The position numbers and the translations under genes were made by a program. From Sedimentibacter saalensis (GTDB lineage Bacteria; Bacillota; Clostridia; Tissierellales; Sedimentibacteraceae): 64,000 bases of DNA. The notes below the pieces were generated by a model, which made no database searches, had not been told where the DNA came from, and saw only the letters and a program-made list of their open reading frames with translations. Below, piece by piece: positions 32,803 to 41,421 of the stretch. Each line of letters starts with the position of its first letter. Within the stretch, counting starts at the first letter, position 1. The DNA lies in assembly GCF_007830175.1 (NCBI RefSeq), contig NZ_VLKH01000004.1, positions 346,399 through 410,398 of the forward strand, read 5' to 3'.

Positions 32803-33399
32803 TTATTCAATGATGCTTTGCACTCTTTTCATAACAGATTCAAATTCTTCAGTTCCGGCTAATTCAGCTATATTCTTAGGCTTTTCAGGACAGAGAGTGT
32901 ATTCCTTAATATTAAGGCTCAAATATTGAACATCCACCCAATTTCCGAATTTGAAGCCAACATTTTTCAGTATTCCAACTTTTTCAAAACCAAGCTTGCT
33001 GTGCAGTTTTTCGCTTTTGATGTTAGGCATCGTTACAACACCATAAATATTACAATATCCTAAAAGACCTGACAATTCAATAAGAGCAACATAAAGTGCC
33101 TTTCCAATGCACTTGCCCTGATGTGAAGGATCTATGTAAATAGAGGATTCAACGGACCAGTCATAGGCTTCCCTTTCTCTAAAGCGTGAAATGTAGGCAT
33201 ATCCTACAACCACGTTTTCTTCTTCGCAAACGAGAAGTGGAAATGTTTTTTGAATTTTGGCCATTCTTTCTATGAATTCTTCTTCTGACGGCACTTTGTA
33301 CTCAAAGGTAATAATGGTATCCCTTACAAATGGTTCATAGATATCTAAAATTGAAGAATAATCACCTTCGTTAGCAAGCCTTATTTTACAGTTATTCAT
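32803..33399 (-). CDS. GNAT N-acetyltransferase, phosphinothricin/methionine-sulfoximine type
   Basis: 198 residues. The N-terminus (RLANEGDYSSILDIYEPFV) and FEYKVPSEEEF match the Pat/MddA subgroup of GNAT enzymes. The acetyl-CoA loop is DPSHQGKCIGKAL (Q/RxxGxG/A form). NVGFKFGNWVDVQYLSL is the usual end of the subgroup. The C-terminal 25 residues extend beyond the usual length. Such enzymes acetylate toxic or non-standard amino acids. Confidence 0.82.
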   Translation of the reverse strand: MNNCKIRLANEGDYSSILDIYEPFVRDTIITFEYKVPSEEEFIERMAKIQKTFPLLVCEEENVVVGYAYISRFREREAYDWSVESSIYIDPSHQGKCIGKALYVALIELSGLLGYCNIYGVVTMPNIKSEKLHSKLGFEKVGILKNVGFKFGNWVDVQYLSLNIKEYTLCPEKPKNIAELAGTEEFESVMKRVQSIIE

Positions 33400-33495
33400 C
33401 TTTATCCCTCTCTATCATAATTTTATATATAATACTGCACATAATCGAAATTTTCAATATAAATAATAAAAAAGACAAATTAAGCTGTGCCTAAT

Positions 33496-34383
33496 TTATC
33501 CTATTGTTTCCTCAATGGAAAGTATTCCACCAAACCAAAACTCAAACCTAACAGGAACTTCTGTCTTCATAACTTCAAGATTAAAATCCACACTGGAGGA
33601 TTCGGGAAATTTTATCTTTGTACTTCGTATTATGTTACCTTCCAGGTCATAGAGTTTGTATTCATTGTTTCCTGATTCTTGAACAGGCTGGTTTGTAGAA
33701 AAATGAAGGACAAAGATGTTACTGTCAATTTTACCATCATACACTATGTTGTAATCCTTGATGAAGTTTTTTTCATTAAAAAACATTTCAGGTTCTACAC
33801 TGTAATATTTATTCTTTCCAAAGAGGCTGCACGCCCTCTTGTAGTCTGCAATACTCCTGAACACTATGTTCTTTAAATTTCTTATAGAAACCGGTTCATC
33901 AATAATAAGCTCTGCCATTTTTTTTCGTCTTGAAGTCTTCATGTTTTCACTTAAATCATCATCCGGTTCTATATTAAACACCGTTTCCCAGTCTATTTTC
34001 TTGCTGAAGAATTCATTGTCAGTTCCAAATTTTGTATAAATGGAGTCTGCATCACCGTCTGTAAACACTGACAGATCAAAACAAATTAATTCCTCACTGA
34101 ACACCAGACAAACTGGAACGTCCATTTTCAGGCGGCTGTTGCATTTTTTTTCATAATAAAACCTTGTGCAGTTTTTTAGGTCGTTTACTGCTTTAATGTC
34201 TTTATCCCATACATCCGTAAACTCTATGTTGTTTGCATAACAAAGAGCCCTGCTGCAAAGATATCCTATTTCTATTATGGAACTTAAGTTAGAAAAGTCT
34301 GTGTAGTGCAGCAGCCCCCTGAACTCATGCTCTTCTTTCAATTTTTTGACCGTTTCTTTCAGCTTATGGCAATCACTTTTCAC
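33496..34383 (-). CDS. DarT-like ADP-ribosyltransferase domain protein (orphan)
   Basis: 295 residues starting at GTG 34383, seven bases after AGGAGG. Residues 20-185 resemble the DarT (DUF4433) fold: LLHYTDFSNLSSIIEIGYL (His26), the R-F-Y segment RFYYEKKCN (74-82) as the NAD-loop region, and KKMAELIIDEPVS with the predicted catalytic Glu158 (DarT-like AE-x-L). DarT enzymes ADP-ribosylate thymidine in single-stranded DNA and are normally paired with the DarG macrodomain antitoxin. No macrodomain gene is next to this one. About 100 C-terminal residues are beta-rich and unlike DarT. Family assignment is by motif only. Confidence 0.55.
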   Translation of the reverse strand: MKSDCHKLKETVKKLKEEHEFRGLLHYTDFSNLSSIIEIGYLCSRALCYANNIEFTDVWDKDIKAVNDLKNCTRFYYEKKCNSRLKMDVPVCLVFSEELICFDLSVFTDGDADSIYTKFGTDNEFFSKKIDWETVFNIEPDDDLSENMKTSRRKKMAELIIDEPVSIRNLKNIVFRSIADYKRACSLFGKNKYYSVEPEMFFNEKNFIKDYNIVYDGKIDSNIFVLHFSTNQPVQESGNNEYKLYDLEGNIIRSTKIKFPESSSVDFNLEVMKTEVPVRFEFWFGGILSIEETIG

Positions 34384-34472
34384 ATAAATTCCTCCTCACA
34401 TCTTTAATAATTTATATTAGATAAGGTTTTCATTTATGTGATTAAAATTGAAACTATTTTTATGAAAAAAAT

Positions 34473-34599
34473 GGGCTGTTGCATTAGCATTTATTATCGT
34501 TTCATTTTGAGGGCTTTAGCCCTAAGAATCTCATTACTTTAAAATATGAGATTCTTCGCAGCGCTCAAAATGACATGAATATGCTAATGCAGCAGTCCC
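34473..34599 (-). repeat. Terminator-nested small repeat element, copy B2
   Basis: Arms GGGCTGTTGCATTAGCAT (34473-34490) and ATGCTAATGCAGCAGTCCC (34581-34599) are complementary apart from small differences. On the minus strand the distal arm is followed by ATTTTTTT, so together they form the terminator of buk with an insert of about 90 bases in its loop. The insert holds the family's core, TTTTGAGGGC...GAATCTCA and TGAGATTC...CTCAAAATGA. It lacks the TGACAA outer ends. Confidence 0.7.
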
Positions 34600-34604
34600 A
34601 AAAC

Positions 34605-35669
34605 TTATTCTGTGTATTCTTTTGCTTGTTCCTCATTTCTAAGAACTCTCAATGTTCCAAGGGCCAGTGATTCCATTTCATTTTCCCCTGCCATAATTTC
34701 AACTGGAGCAATGAACTCAACTCTTTCTTTTATCATGTCTGTCATCATTTTTGAATACGCAATGCCCCCTGTTAAGATTATGGCGTCAACATTACCTTTC
34801 AATACTGTTGCAAGCTCGCCTATTCCTTTTGCGATCTGGTATGCCATGGCTCTATAAACAAGATTTGCTTCTTCATTACCTTCATGTATCATCTTTTCAA
34901 CTTCTCTTGCATCTGTTGTTCCAAGGTAGCCTTTAAGCCCTCCGTTTCCGCTTATCATTTTCCCCACTGTTTTTTTATCGTACTTTCCTGAAAAACACAT
35001 GTCCATGAATGGCCTTAAGTTTACTCTTCCTGAACGTTCCGGTGAAAATGGTCCCTCATCGTCAGAAATGATGTCGCTTAATCTTCCCTTTTCATAGACA
35101 CTTAAGGAAACCCCGCCTCCCATGTGGGCAACAACAAAGTTCATTTCAGTGTAATTTTTACCCATGTTCTTTGCTGCCTTAATTGCCATAGCCCTGGAAT
35201 TTAATACATGGCTTGTGCTGGTTCTCGGCAATGCGGGCATTCCTGAAATTCTAGCTTCCGGTATCAATTCGTCAACCTTTACCGAATCGTAAATGTATGC
35301 TTCTTTTCCTATTGAAGAAGCAATTTCATGGGCAATAAGTGCTCCAAGGTTCGATGCGTGTTCTACAACGGGTCTGTTTTTAAGTCTGTCAACCATCAAA
35401 TCATTGACTCTATATGCACCCGACTTTACAGGCGGAAGCATTCCTCCTCTTCCAACCACTGCATCAAGCTTATTTACATCAAAACCATTGTCCTTTAAAA
35501 ATAAAAGAACAACGTCTTTTCTCATTTGAAACTGATCAACAACCTTTTCAAACTTTTCCATTTCTTCAGAAGGGTGATCCAGGGTCTTGACCAGAATTTC
35601 CTGCTCATTTTCGTAAAGCGCTATTTTTGTTGAAGTGGAACCGGGATTGATTGCAAGTATCTTATACAC
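34605..35669 (-). CDS. buk: Butyrate kinase
   Basis: 354 residues of the acetate/butyrate kinase (ASKHA) family. Motifs are AINPGSTSTKIALY at the N-terminus, VVAHMGGGVSLS, GRSGRVNLRPF-type segments and ILTGGIAYSK near the end. It transfers phosphate from an acyl phosphate to ADP. Start is GTG 35669 with TAGGAGG five to six bases upstream. It is the last gene after iorA-iorB, and phosphate butyryltransferase lies at 40244. Together they can turn the acyl-CoA made by IorAB into free acid plus ATP. Confidence 0.94.
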   Translation of the reverse strand: MYKILAINPGSTSTKIALYENEQEILVKTLDHPSEEMEKFEKVVDQFQMRKDVVLLFLKDNGFDVNKLDAVVGRGGMLPPVKSGAYRVNDLMVDRLKNRPVVEHASNLGALIAHEIASSIGKEAYIYDSVKVDELIPEARISGMPALPRTSTSHVLNSRAMAIKAAKNMGKNYTEMNFVVAHMGGGVSLSVYEKGRLSDIISDDEGPFSPERSGRVNLRPFMDMCFSGKYDKKTVGKMISGNGGLKGYLGTTDAREVEKMIHEGNEEANLVYRAMAYQIAKGIGELATVLKGNVDAIILTGGIAYSKMMTDMIKERVEFIAPVEIMAGENEMESLALGTLRVLRNEEQAKEYTE

Positions 35670-35723
35670 AAGTGCCTCCTATATTTTTTATACCTTAAGT
35701 GAAAATACTATTCATACTTAAGT

Positions 35724-36293
35724 TTAAACTAAACTTTTTCCTGTTTCAAGTGCTGTTAAATTGATATCAACAAAATTTTCTTTTACGTTATCTCTGAGTA
35801 TTTTTTCCCAGTCAATTTCTTCAAGCCCCATTGCCTTTATGATTGTTCCAAGCAATATTATGTTCATAACCTTTGAGTTTCCGAGTTTTTCAGCTTCCTG
35901 CGCTGCATGTATTACAACTGTAGCTGCTTTTCTTTTTAATACTTCAACTGCATTTATAGGATATTCTGCTTTTCCTGAAAGTATTGGCATTGAATTTATT
36001 TCATAGTCATTTACAACAACCTTTCCATCCGGTTTAAGAAAATTCAAGTATCTCAATGCTTCCATCTTTTCAAATGATACAAGTATGTCTGCTCCTCCAA
36101 GCTCTATAACCGGAGATTCAACTTTTTCTCCGTATCTTACCTGAGATGATACAGAACCTCCTCTTTGGCTCATGCCGTGAATTTCGCTCATCTTCACGTC
36201 AAATCCAGCTTCCATCAATCCTGTTGTAAGAAGTTTGCTGGCAAGTATTGTTCCTTGTCCTCCCACTCCAACCAATAATATGCTTTTTGTCAT
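35724..36293 (-). CDS. iorB: Indolepyruvate:ferredoxin oxidoreductase, beta subunit
   Basis: 189 residues of the pyruvate-oxidoreductase gamma-type domain: VGVGGQGTILASKLL (residues 8-22), the family motif SEIHGMSQRGGSVSS and later GTIIKAMGLEEI. With IorA it oxidatively decarboxylates indolepyruvate, phenylpyruvate and related aryl 2-oxo acids to acyl-CoA with reduction of ferredoxin. Its ATG directly follows the iorA stop codon, with the ribosome site inside the end of iorA. Confidence 0.94.
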   Translation of the reverse strand: MTKSILLVGVGGQGTILASKLLTTGLMEAGFDVKMSEIHGMSQRGGSVSSQVRYGEKVESPVIELGGADILVSFEKMEALRYLNFLKPDGKVVVNDYEINSMPILSGKAEYPINAVEVLKRKAATVVIHAAQEAEKLGNSKVMNIILLGTIIKAMGLEEIDWEKILRDNVKENFVDINLTALETGKSLV

Positions 36294-38078
36294 TTATGCT
36301 TCCACCTTTCCTATTGCATTTACAGGACATACCTGGACACAAACTTCGCAGCCCACGCATGAATTCTTGTCTATGAATGACTTCTTTTCACTTTTATCAA
36401 ATGATATGGCAGGACATCCTGTTCTTGTGCAGGCTTTACAGCCAATGCATTTTTCAGTATCAACCGCGCAATATGTTTTAAACGCATCTTTGAATTCTTC
36501 TTTGTCTTCCGGAGAGAATTTTTTCAATACGCAAGGCCATCTGGTTATTATAACCGAAGGTTCATCAAGTGCTAAAGCCCAGTCAAGAGCTGTCTTTACC
36601 GCCTTTAAATCATTTGGATTGATAACAGCAACATTATTAAACCCTATTCCCTTTACTATTTTCTCTATGTCAAGAATTACCGTCTTGTCGCCCTGCAAAG
36701 AGTATCCTGAGCCTGGATTTTCCTGATGTCCTGTCATTCCTGTAATACGGTTGTCAAGAATCACATTCACAGTGTTTGAGTTGTTGTACAGAACATTCAT
36801 AAGCGAGTTTATGCCAGTGTGGAAGAACGTTGAATCACCAAGGCATGAAACAACTCTCATCTTGCTGTCCTGCTGCATGTTGAACACCTTTTGCGCTCCG
36901 TGTCCCACGCTCATGCTTGCTCCCATGCATATGTTGTGATCCGTACAGTTATAAGGCTCTGCAAATGCCAGTGAATAGCATCCTATGTCTCCTGATACCA
37001 GAACATTTTTTCTTTTTCCCAGTTCATAGTAAAATCCTCTGTGAGGACATCCTGCACAAAGAGTAGGTGGTCTTGAAACAACTTCCTTTTCATCATACTC
37101 AACAGTTGGAAGAGTTTCTCCGAACACGGAAGCACGTATTACTTCAGGAAGCATTTCTCCAAATGGAGGGAATGTATTTTTTCCGAAACATTCAAATCCG
37201 AGTATTTTTACCTGTTCCTCAATATAGGGGTCATTTTCTTCTATTACGTATACCTTTTCTATCTTTGAACAAAACTCACTTATTTTTTCTGTCGGCAGTG
37301 GCTGGGTGAAACCAAGCTTCAAGTATGACACTGTATTTCCGAACACTTCCTTTGCATAGCTGTAACATACGCCTGATGTGATAACTCCTACTGCTGTGTC
37401 ATTCCATTCAAAGAAATTAAGCTTTGTTGTGTTTGAAAATTCAAGAAGCTTATGCTGTCTTTCTTCAACCTTTGCACGCAACTTTCGTGCAATGGCTGGA
37501 ACTGTAACGTATTTGTTTATGTCTTTTTTGTATGGTATTATTTCTTTTTCTTCTCTTTCAACACATTCAACTATTGCCTTTGAATGGCACACTCTTGTAG
37601 TCATTCGAAGAAGTACCGGCGTATCATATTTTTCGCTTAATTCCAGAGCTGTCTTTGTCATGTCTTTTGATTCCTGGGAATCTGAAGGCTCAAGCATTGG
37701 AATTTTTGCAGATTTTGCATAATTGCGATTGTCCTGTTCATTTTGAGAAGAGTGTTGTCCCGGCTCATCTGCAGATACAAGCACAAGTCCTCCGTAAACT
37801 CCCGTATATGCTACTGTGAACAAAGGGTCCGCAGCAACATTCACTCCAACATGTTTCATTGAAGCAATTGCCCTTGCTCCTGCCATGGATGCACCAATTG
37901 CTGTTTCCAATGCAACCTTCTCATTAACTGCCCATTCAGCCACGATATTTTCTTTATACAATGCTATGTTTTCTAATATTTCAGTGCTTGGTGTTCCCGG
38001 ATAAGCTGAAGCATATCTTACACCTGCTTCATAAGCACCTCGTGCAATGGCTTCATTTCCTGTCATTAATTTTTTCAT
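36294..38078 (-). CDS. iorA: Indolepyruvate:ferredoxin oxidoreductase, alpha subunit
   Basis: 594 residues. The N-terminal pyrimidine-binding domain has SAYPGTPSTEI. The TPP domain contains CAGCPHRGFYYELG, GDIGCYSLAF and CLGDSTFFHTGINSL. The C-terminus has two [4Fe-4S] motifs, CIGCKACTRTGCP and CVGCEVCVQVCP. All domains of the family are present and the length is standard. AAGGAG precedes the ATG. A sigma-54 promoter lies at 38112-38129, so expression should depend on the activator encoded next door. Confidence 0.96.
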   Translation of the reverse strand: MKKLMTGNEAIARGAYEAGVRYASAYPGTPSTEILENIALYKENIVAEWAVNEKVALETAIGASMAGARAIASMKHVGVNVAADPLFTVAYTGVYGGLVLVSADEPGQHSSQNEQDNRNYAKSAKIPMLEPSDSQESKDMTKTALELSEKYDTPVLLRMTTRVCHSKAIVECVEREEKEIIPYKKDINKYVTVPAIARKLRAKVEERQHKLLEFSNTTKLNFFEWNDTAVGVITSGVCYSYAKEVFGNTVSYLKLGFTQPLPTEKISEFCSKIEKVYVIEENDPYIEEQVKILGFECFGKNTFPPFGEMLPEVIRASVFGETLPTVEYDEKEVVSRPPTLCAGCPHRGFYYELGKRKNVLVSGDIGCYSLAFAEPYNCTDHNICMGASMSVGHGAQKVFNMQQDSKMRVVSCLGDSTFFHTGINSLMNVLYNNSNTVNVILDNRITGMTGHQENPGSGYSLQGDKTVILDIEKIVKGIGFNNVAVINPNDLKAVKTALDWALALDEPSVIITRWPCVLKKFSPEDKEEFKDAFKTYCAVDTEKCIGCKACTRTGCPAISFDKSEKKSFIDKNSCVGCEVCVQVCPVNAIGKVEA

Positions 38079-38111
38079 ATTAACGCTCCTTTATTTTTCT
38101 GCTAATATAAA

Positions 38112-38129
38112 TAGCAACATTCATGCCAA
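38112..38129 (-). promoter_or_regulatory. Sigma-54 promoter of iorA-iorB-buk
   Basis: Minus strand TTGGCAT-GAATG-TTGCT, with the invariant GG and GC exactly ten bases apart, matches the TGGCAC-N5-TTGC consensus. It lies 34 bp upstream of iorA and just past the terminator of the sigma-54 activator gene. Confidence 0.8.
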
Positions 38130-38130
38130 A

Positions 38131-38170
38131 AAACAAAGGCTTAAAATCATGGTTTTCATAATTTTAAGCC
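38131..38170 (-). terminator. Terminator of the sigma-54 activator gene
   Basis: A 14-bp stem with one mismatch (GGCTTAAAATCATG/CATAATTTTAAGCC), followed on the minus strand by TTTGTTTTTT. It isolates the activator transcript from the sigma-54 promoter immediately downstream. Confidence 0.8.
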
Positions 38171-38204
38171 TAGAATTTTTTAATTTTGTTTGTTTTTTTG
38201 TACG

Positions 38205-40160
38205 TTATTGTTTTATTTTTTGCACATCTTTCCCTGAATTTATTTTATTCCACAAGGATGACCTGCTTATACCAAGCATTTTTGCAATATCATTTTTTGA
38301 CATTCCCTGTTCTTCAAGCATTTTAATGACTTTATTTTCAACATACCTGTCTATTTCCTTCAAGTCCAGAATAATGTTAGATTTTTTTACTATTTCAGCA
38401 TTTTCTTCAGTAAATTCAATTTCTTCTCCAGTATTCTCAGCTTCAAATACTTCATTGTCTTTGCAGTCTGCTGCTCTATCATCCAGATTAAATTCTCCAA
38501 ATATGACACATCGTTTGGCAATATTCTTAAGTTCCCTGACATTGCCCGGCCATGAATAAAGAACAAGTTTTTCTTCAAACTCTGAACTTATTTCAGGGAC
38601 TTGTCCATCCTCTGCAAACTCATGCAAATAATGCTTGAAAAGAGGCAATATATCTTTTTTTCTCTGTCTTAATGGAGGTATGTGAAGTTCAAGTATGTTT
38701 AATCTGTAAAACAAATCCCTCCTGAAGGATCCATCCTTGATTTTATCTTTGAGACTTTCATTGGCAGCAGTCAATATTCTTACATCAAGAGGAATAACAT
38801 AATCAGAGCCTATTCGCATAACTTCCTTTTCTTCAAGCACCCTGAGAAGCTTCGACTGAAGATTCAAGGACACACTGTTTATTTCATCAAGGAATATTGT
38901 ACCTCCATGAGCAAGTTCAAAGAGACCGGGCTTTCCTCCCTTTCTGGCTCCTGTGAATGATCCTTCTTCATACCCGAACAGCTCGCTTTCAAGAAGACTC
39001 TCTGTTAATGCAGCACAATTTATTGCAACAAAAGGTTCATCCTTGCGGTCGCTTATGTTGTGTATGCTCTGAGCCATCATTTCCTTGCCCGTTCCTGATT
39101 CACCATAAATTATGGCAGTGCTGTCCGACATTCCTATTTTAACGGCCCTTGCCATGGTATCCTTCATGATAGAATCAGCTGCAATTATATCATTGAATTT
39201 AAATTTGGCAACAAGACCTTTTTTATTCATTTCATATCGTATTTTCTTTTCCAGATTCTGAAGTTTAGTTATATCCTGGAAAGAACATATAACACCTACA
39301 GCCTGGTTTTCTATTTCAAGCATTGATATGTTTGCTGTGACCACGACCTTTTTAAGCTGCATTATTTGATTGTACCTGTTAGTCCTAGTTTTTAAAACGT
39401 CCTCAATGGCACTGAGTTCCGGAAAGACATCTGTCAGGCTTTTCCCCAGCACATTGTATTGGTCTTTTTTTAGAAGCTCATGGGCACGTTGATTGTACAA
39501 AATTATTTTTCCTTCTCTGTCCACAGCCAGTACTGCATCATGGACTCCGTCAAGTGTTGTATTAAGAACTTCATTTTTATATTTTTGCTCATATAGACTG
39601 TCAACTATTTCCCTTGCTCTTGCCACTGCATCGTGAATGGAATCGTCACTGGCTGAAATATGCACAAAATTTAAGTTATAATTTTGAGCTGCCTTGCAGG
39701 GAATTCCTCCGCCCACTATTACAACATCTCGTCCTGCAAATACATAGCTGCTTATAATTCCTTCAATTTTATCCTGATGGTCAAACTTTTCAATAGTTAC
39801 GCTGCAATTTAACAGTTCGCTCCATTCATTAAGATCAAAAGTTTCCATGTGGGAAAGAACAAGCACCACTTCTTTTTTATACTTTTTCGCGGTCATAATG
39901 GCATACAAAATATCAAGGGTGGAAATTTTAAGCTGTATTACAGGAACACTTACTTTGCCAACAGTGTGAAAATAACCGCCGCTCCTTGCAATAATTGCCT
40001 TCACACCTTTTTTCTCAAGCAGCATTCCCTGTTCGCTGATTTTATCCTCATCAAGGGTTTCAATAATTATTTCACCGCTTTTTATATTGTCTGCATAAAG
40101 CTTTTCAATTATTTTTTTAAGCTCCGTATTGTTTGCTATGATCCCTATTTTTCTTCCCAT
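38205..40160 (-). CDS. Sigma-54-dependent activator with PrpR-N and PAS domains
   Basis: 651 residues from ATG 40160, preceded by GGAGA. Residues 1-180 match the PrpR N-terminal sensory domain (two-lobe, periplasmic-binding-like). A PAS domain follows (about 190-300; AVLAVDREGKIILYNQRA). The AAA+ core has Walker A GESGTGKE, the sigma-54 contact loop GSFTGA, Walker [11 protein letters not shown] and the R-finger region FRRDLFYRL. A Fis-type HTH ends the protein (MSKNDIAKMLGISRSSLWNKI). It lies between ptb and the iorAB-buk unit and is the obvious activator of the sigma-54 promoter at 38112. Its ligand may be a 2-oxo acid or aryl compound (inferred). Confidence 0.9.
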   Translation of the reverse strand: MGRKIGIIANNTELKKIIEKLYADNIKSGEIIIETLDEDKISEQGMLLEKKGVKAIIARSGGYFHTVGKVSVPVIQLKISTLDILYAIMTAKKYKKEVVLVLSHMETFDLNEWSELLNCSVTIEKFDHQDKIEGIISSYVFAGRDVVIVGGGIPCKAAQNYNLNFVHISASDDSIHDAVARAREIVDSLYEQKYKNEVLNTTLDGVHDAVLAVDREGKIILYNQRAHELLKKDQYNVLGKSLTDVFPELSAIEDVLKTRTNRYNQIMQLKKVVVTANISMLEIENQAVGVICSFQDITKLQNLEKKIRYEMNKKGLVAKFKFNDIIAADSIMKDTMARAVKIGMSDSTAIIYGESGTGKEMMAQSIHNISDRKDEPFVAINCAALTESLLESELFGYEEGSFTGARKGGKPGLFELAHGGTIFLDEINSVSLNLQSKLLRVLEEKEVMRIGSDYVIPLDVRILTAANESLKDKIKDGSFRRDLFYRLNILELHIPPLRQRKKDILPLFKHYLHEFAEDGQVPEISSEFEEKLVLYSWPGNVRELKNIAKRCVIFGEFNLDDRAADCKDNEVFEAENTGEEIEFTEENAEIVKKSNIILDLKEIDRYVENKVIKMLEEQGMSKNDIAKMLGISRSSLWNKINSGKDVQKIKQ

Positions 40161-40211
40161 ATGTTTCTCCGATTTGTTTTTTACATTATACAGCATCAAA
40201 AACAATAGCAC

Positions 40212-40237
40212 AAAAAACAGCTGAATAGTTCAGCTGT
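40212..40237 (-). terminator. Terminator of ptb
   Basis: Perfect nine-bp stem ACAGCTGAA/TTCAGCTGT (40217-40225 and 40229-40237) with a TTTTTTG tract on the minus strand. Confidence 0.82.
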
Positions 40238-40243
40238 ACGTAT

Positions 40244-41149
40244 TTATTTTACTGCAGAAGCCGATAACACCAGAGACAGGTATTTTTCTTCTGATGTCGC
40301 TCCCCTTGAAGTAAGCACTACCGGAACTTTTGCTCCAACTATCATTCCTGCCATTTTGCCGTGTGCAAGTTCAAGTATGGCCTTGCTCATTATGTTTCCT
40401 GTTGTAATATTTGGAGCGATAAGTATGTCCGCGTCCCCTGTGACAGGAGAATCAAATCCTTTTATTTCAGCAGATTCCTTGTTAAGAGTGAGGTCTACGG
40501 ATATGGGTCCTTCAACAAGACAGTTCTTGATTTTGCCTTCCTGGTTCATCTTTTTAAGCATATCGGCATCCACTGTTTCAGGCATCTTTGGATTTACGGT
40601 CTCAACTGCTGCCAGCACTGCAACCTTTGGGCATTCGTATCCCATTGCCAGAAAAACATCAACTGCATTTTCAATTATCTGTTTCTTTTCTTCTACATCA
40701 GGATACATCATCATTCCGCCGTCAGTTATTGAAATGAGCTTATGGTACGTTGGAACTTCAAGTATTGCAACATGCGACATCACCTTGCCTGTTCTTAATC
40801 CTTTTTCCTTGTTTACAACAGCTTTTAACAAATCTGCTGTCTGAAGCTTGCCCTTCATTATGAAATCGGCCTTGTTTTCATTTATAAGTTCCACAGTTTT
40901 TTCAGCTGCTTCCTGGTCGCTGTTTGTGCTGATTATAGAGTCTTCATCAAATTCAACATTAAGGTTTTTCAATATTTTTTTGATTTTTTCCTTGTCTCCG
41001 ATAAGCACAGGTTCAACAAGCTTGTCTTTTACCGCCCTAAAAACAGCTTCTAATGTGTGTTCGTCATGGGCTGCAGCCACTGCGACTCTCTTTTTAGAAT
41101 CATTGTTTTGAACTTTTGCAATCAATTCCTGAAAATTTTTCAACTCCAT
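40244..41149 (-). CDS. ptb: Phosphate butyryltransferase
   Basis: 301 residues of the phosphate acetyl/butyryltransferase family. The segments VAVAAAHDEHTLEA, DFIMKGKLQTADLLKAV, MSHVAILEVP and ITDGGMMMYPD are characteristic of Ptb. It exchanges CoA for phosphate on short acyl-CoAs, producing the substrate of butyrate kinase. It is split from buk by the activator gene and iorAB, and has its own promoter region and terminator. AGGAGG precedes the ATG. Confidence 0.94.
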   Translation of the reverse strand: MELKNFQELIAKVQNNDSKKRVAVAAAHDEHTLEAVFRAVKDKLVEPVLIGDKEKIKKILKNLNVEFDEDSIISTNSDQEAAEKTVELINENKADFIMKGKLQTADLLKAVVNKEKGLRTGKVMSHVAILEVPTYHKLISITDGGMMMYPDVEEKKQIIENAVDVFLAMGYECPKVAVLAAVETVNPKMPETVDADMLKKMNQEGKIKNCLVEGPISVDLTLNKESAEIKGFDSPVTGDADILIAPNITTGNIMSKAILELAHGKMAGMIVGAKVPVVLTSRGATSEEKYLSLVLSASAVK

Positions 41150-41186
41150 TTTGTCCTCCTGAATTTATACAACTTCTTTGTGATAT

Positions 41187-41215
41187 ATTATAACACATGT
41201 GACATAAATTTTAAA
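41187..41215 (-). promoter_or_regulatory. Probable ptb promoter
   Basis: Perfect TATAAT on the minus strand (41187-41192) with a weak TTTAAA at 17-base spacing (41210-41215). It is a vegetative type, unlike the sigma-54 site before iorA. Confidence 0.4.
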
Positions 41216-41255
41216 CTAGCAATTAGTCAGCTAAATTTTATATAATTTTATAAAT

Positions 41256-41421
41256 AAAAAGGGCCTATGCCCAAGTTTAGATGATAAAGTATATATTTGG
41301 ACGCTGTCATTCTGAGAGCTTGCTCGAAGAATCTCATATTTTCAATAAAGATGAGATCCTTCACTATCGTTCAGGATGACAGCGTCAGCTTTTGTCAATA
41401 GTCTGAGGTAACTGCCTTTTT
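41256..41421 (-). repeat. Terminator-nested small repeat element, copy B3
   Basis: The outer segments AAAAAGGGC (41256-41264) and GCCTTTTT (41414-41421) are complementary and look like one terminator stem of the downstream P-type ATPase gene, split by an insert. The insert ends in TTTGTCAATAGTCTGAG (41391-41407) and has an 11-bp perfect inner inverted repeat, GACGCTGTCAT (41300-41310) with ATGACAGCGTC (41376-41386). The core has the GAATCTCA/TGAGATCC pair shared with the other B copies. Confidence 0.75.

Noticed and set aside
36235-36726. Long plus-strand open frame opposite iorA/iorB.
   Set aside because: It is a shadow of the well-supported genes on the other strand, with no ribosome site and an unnatural composition.
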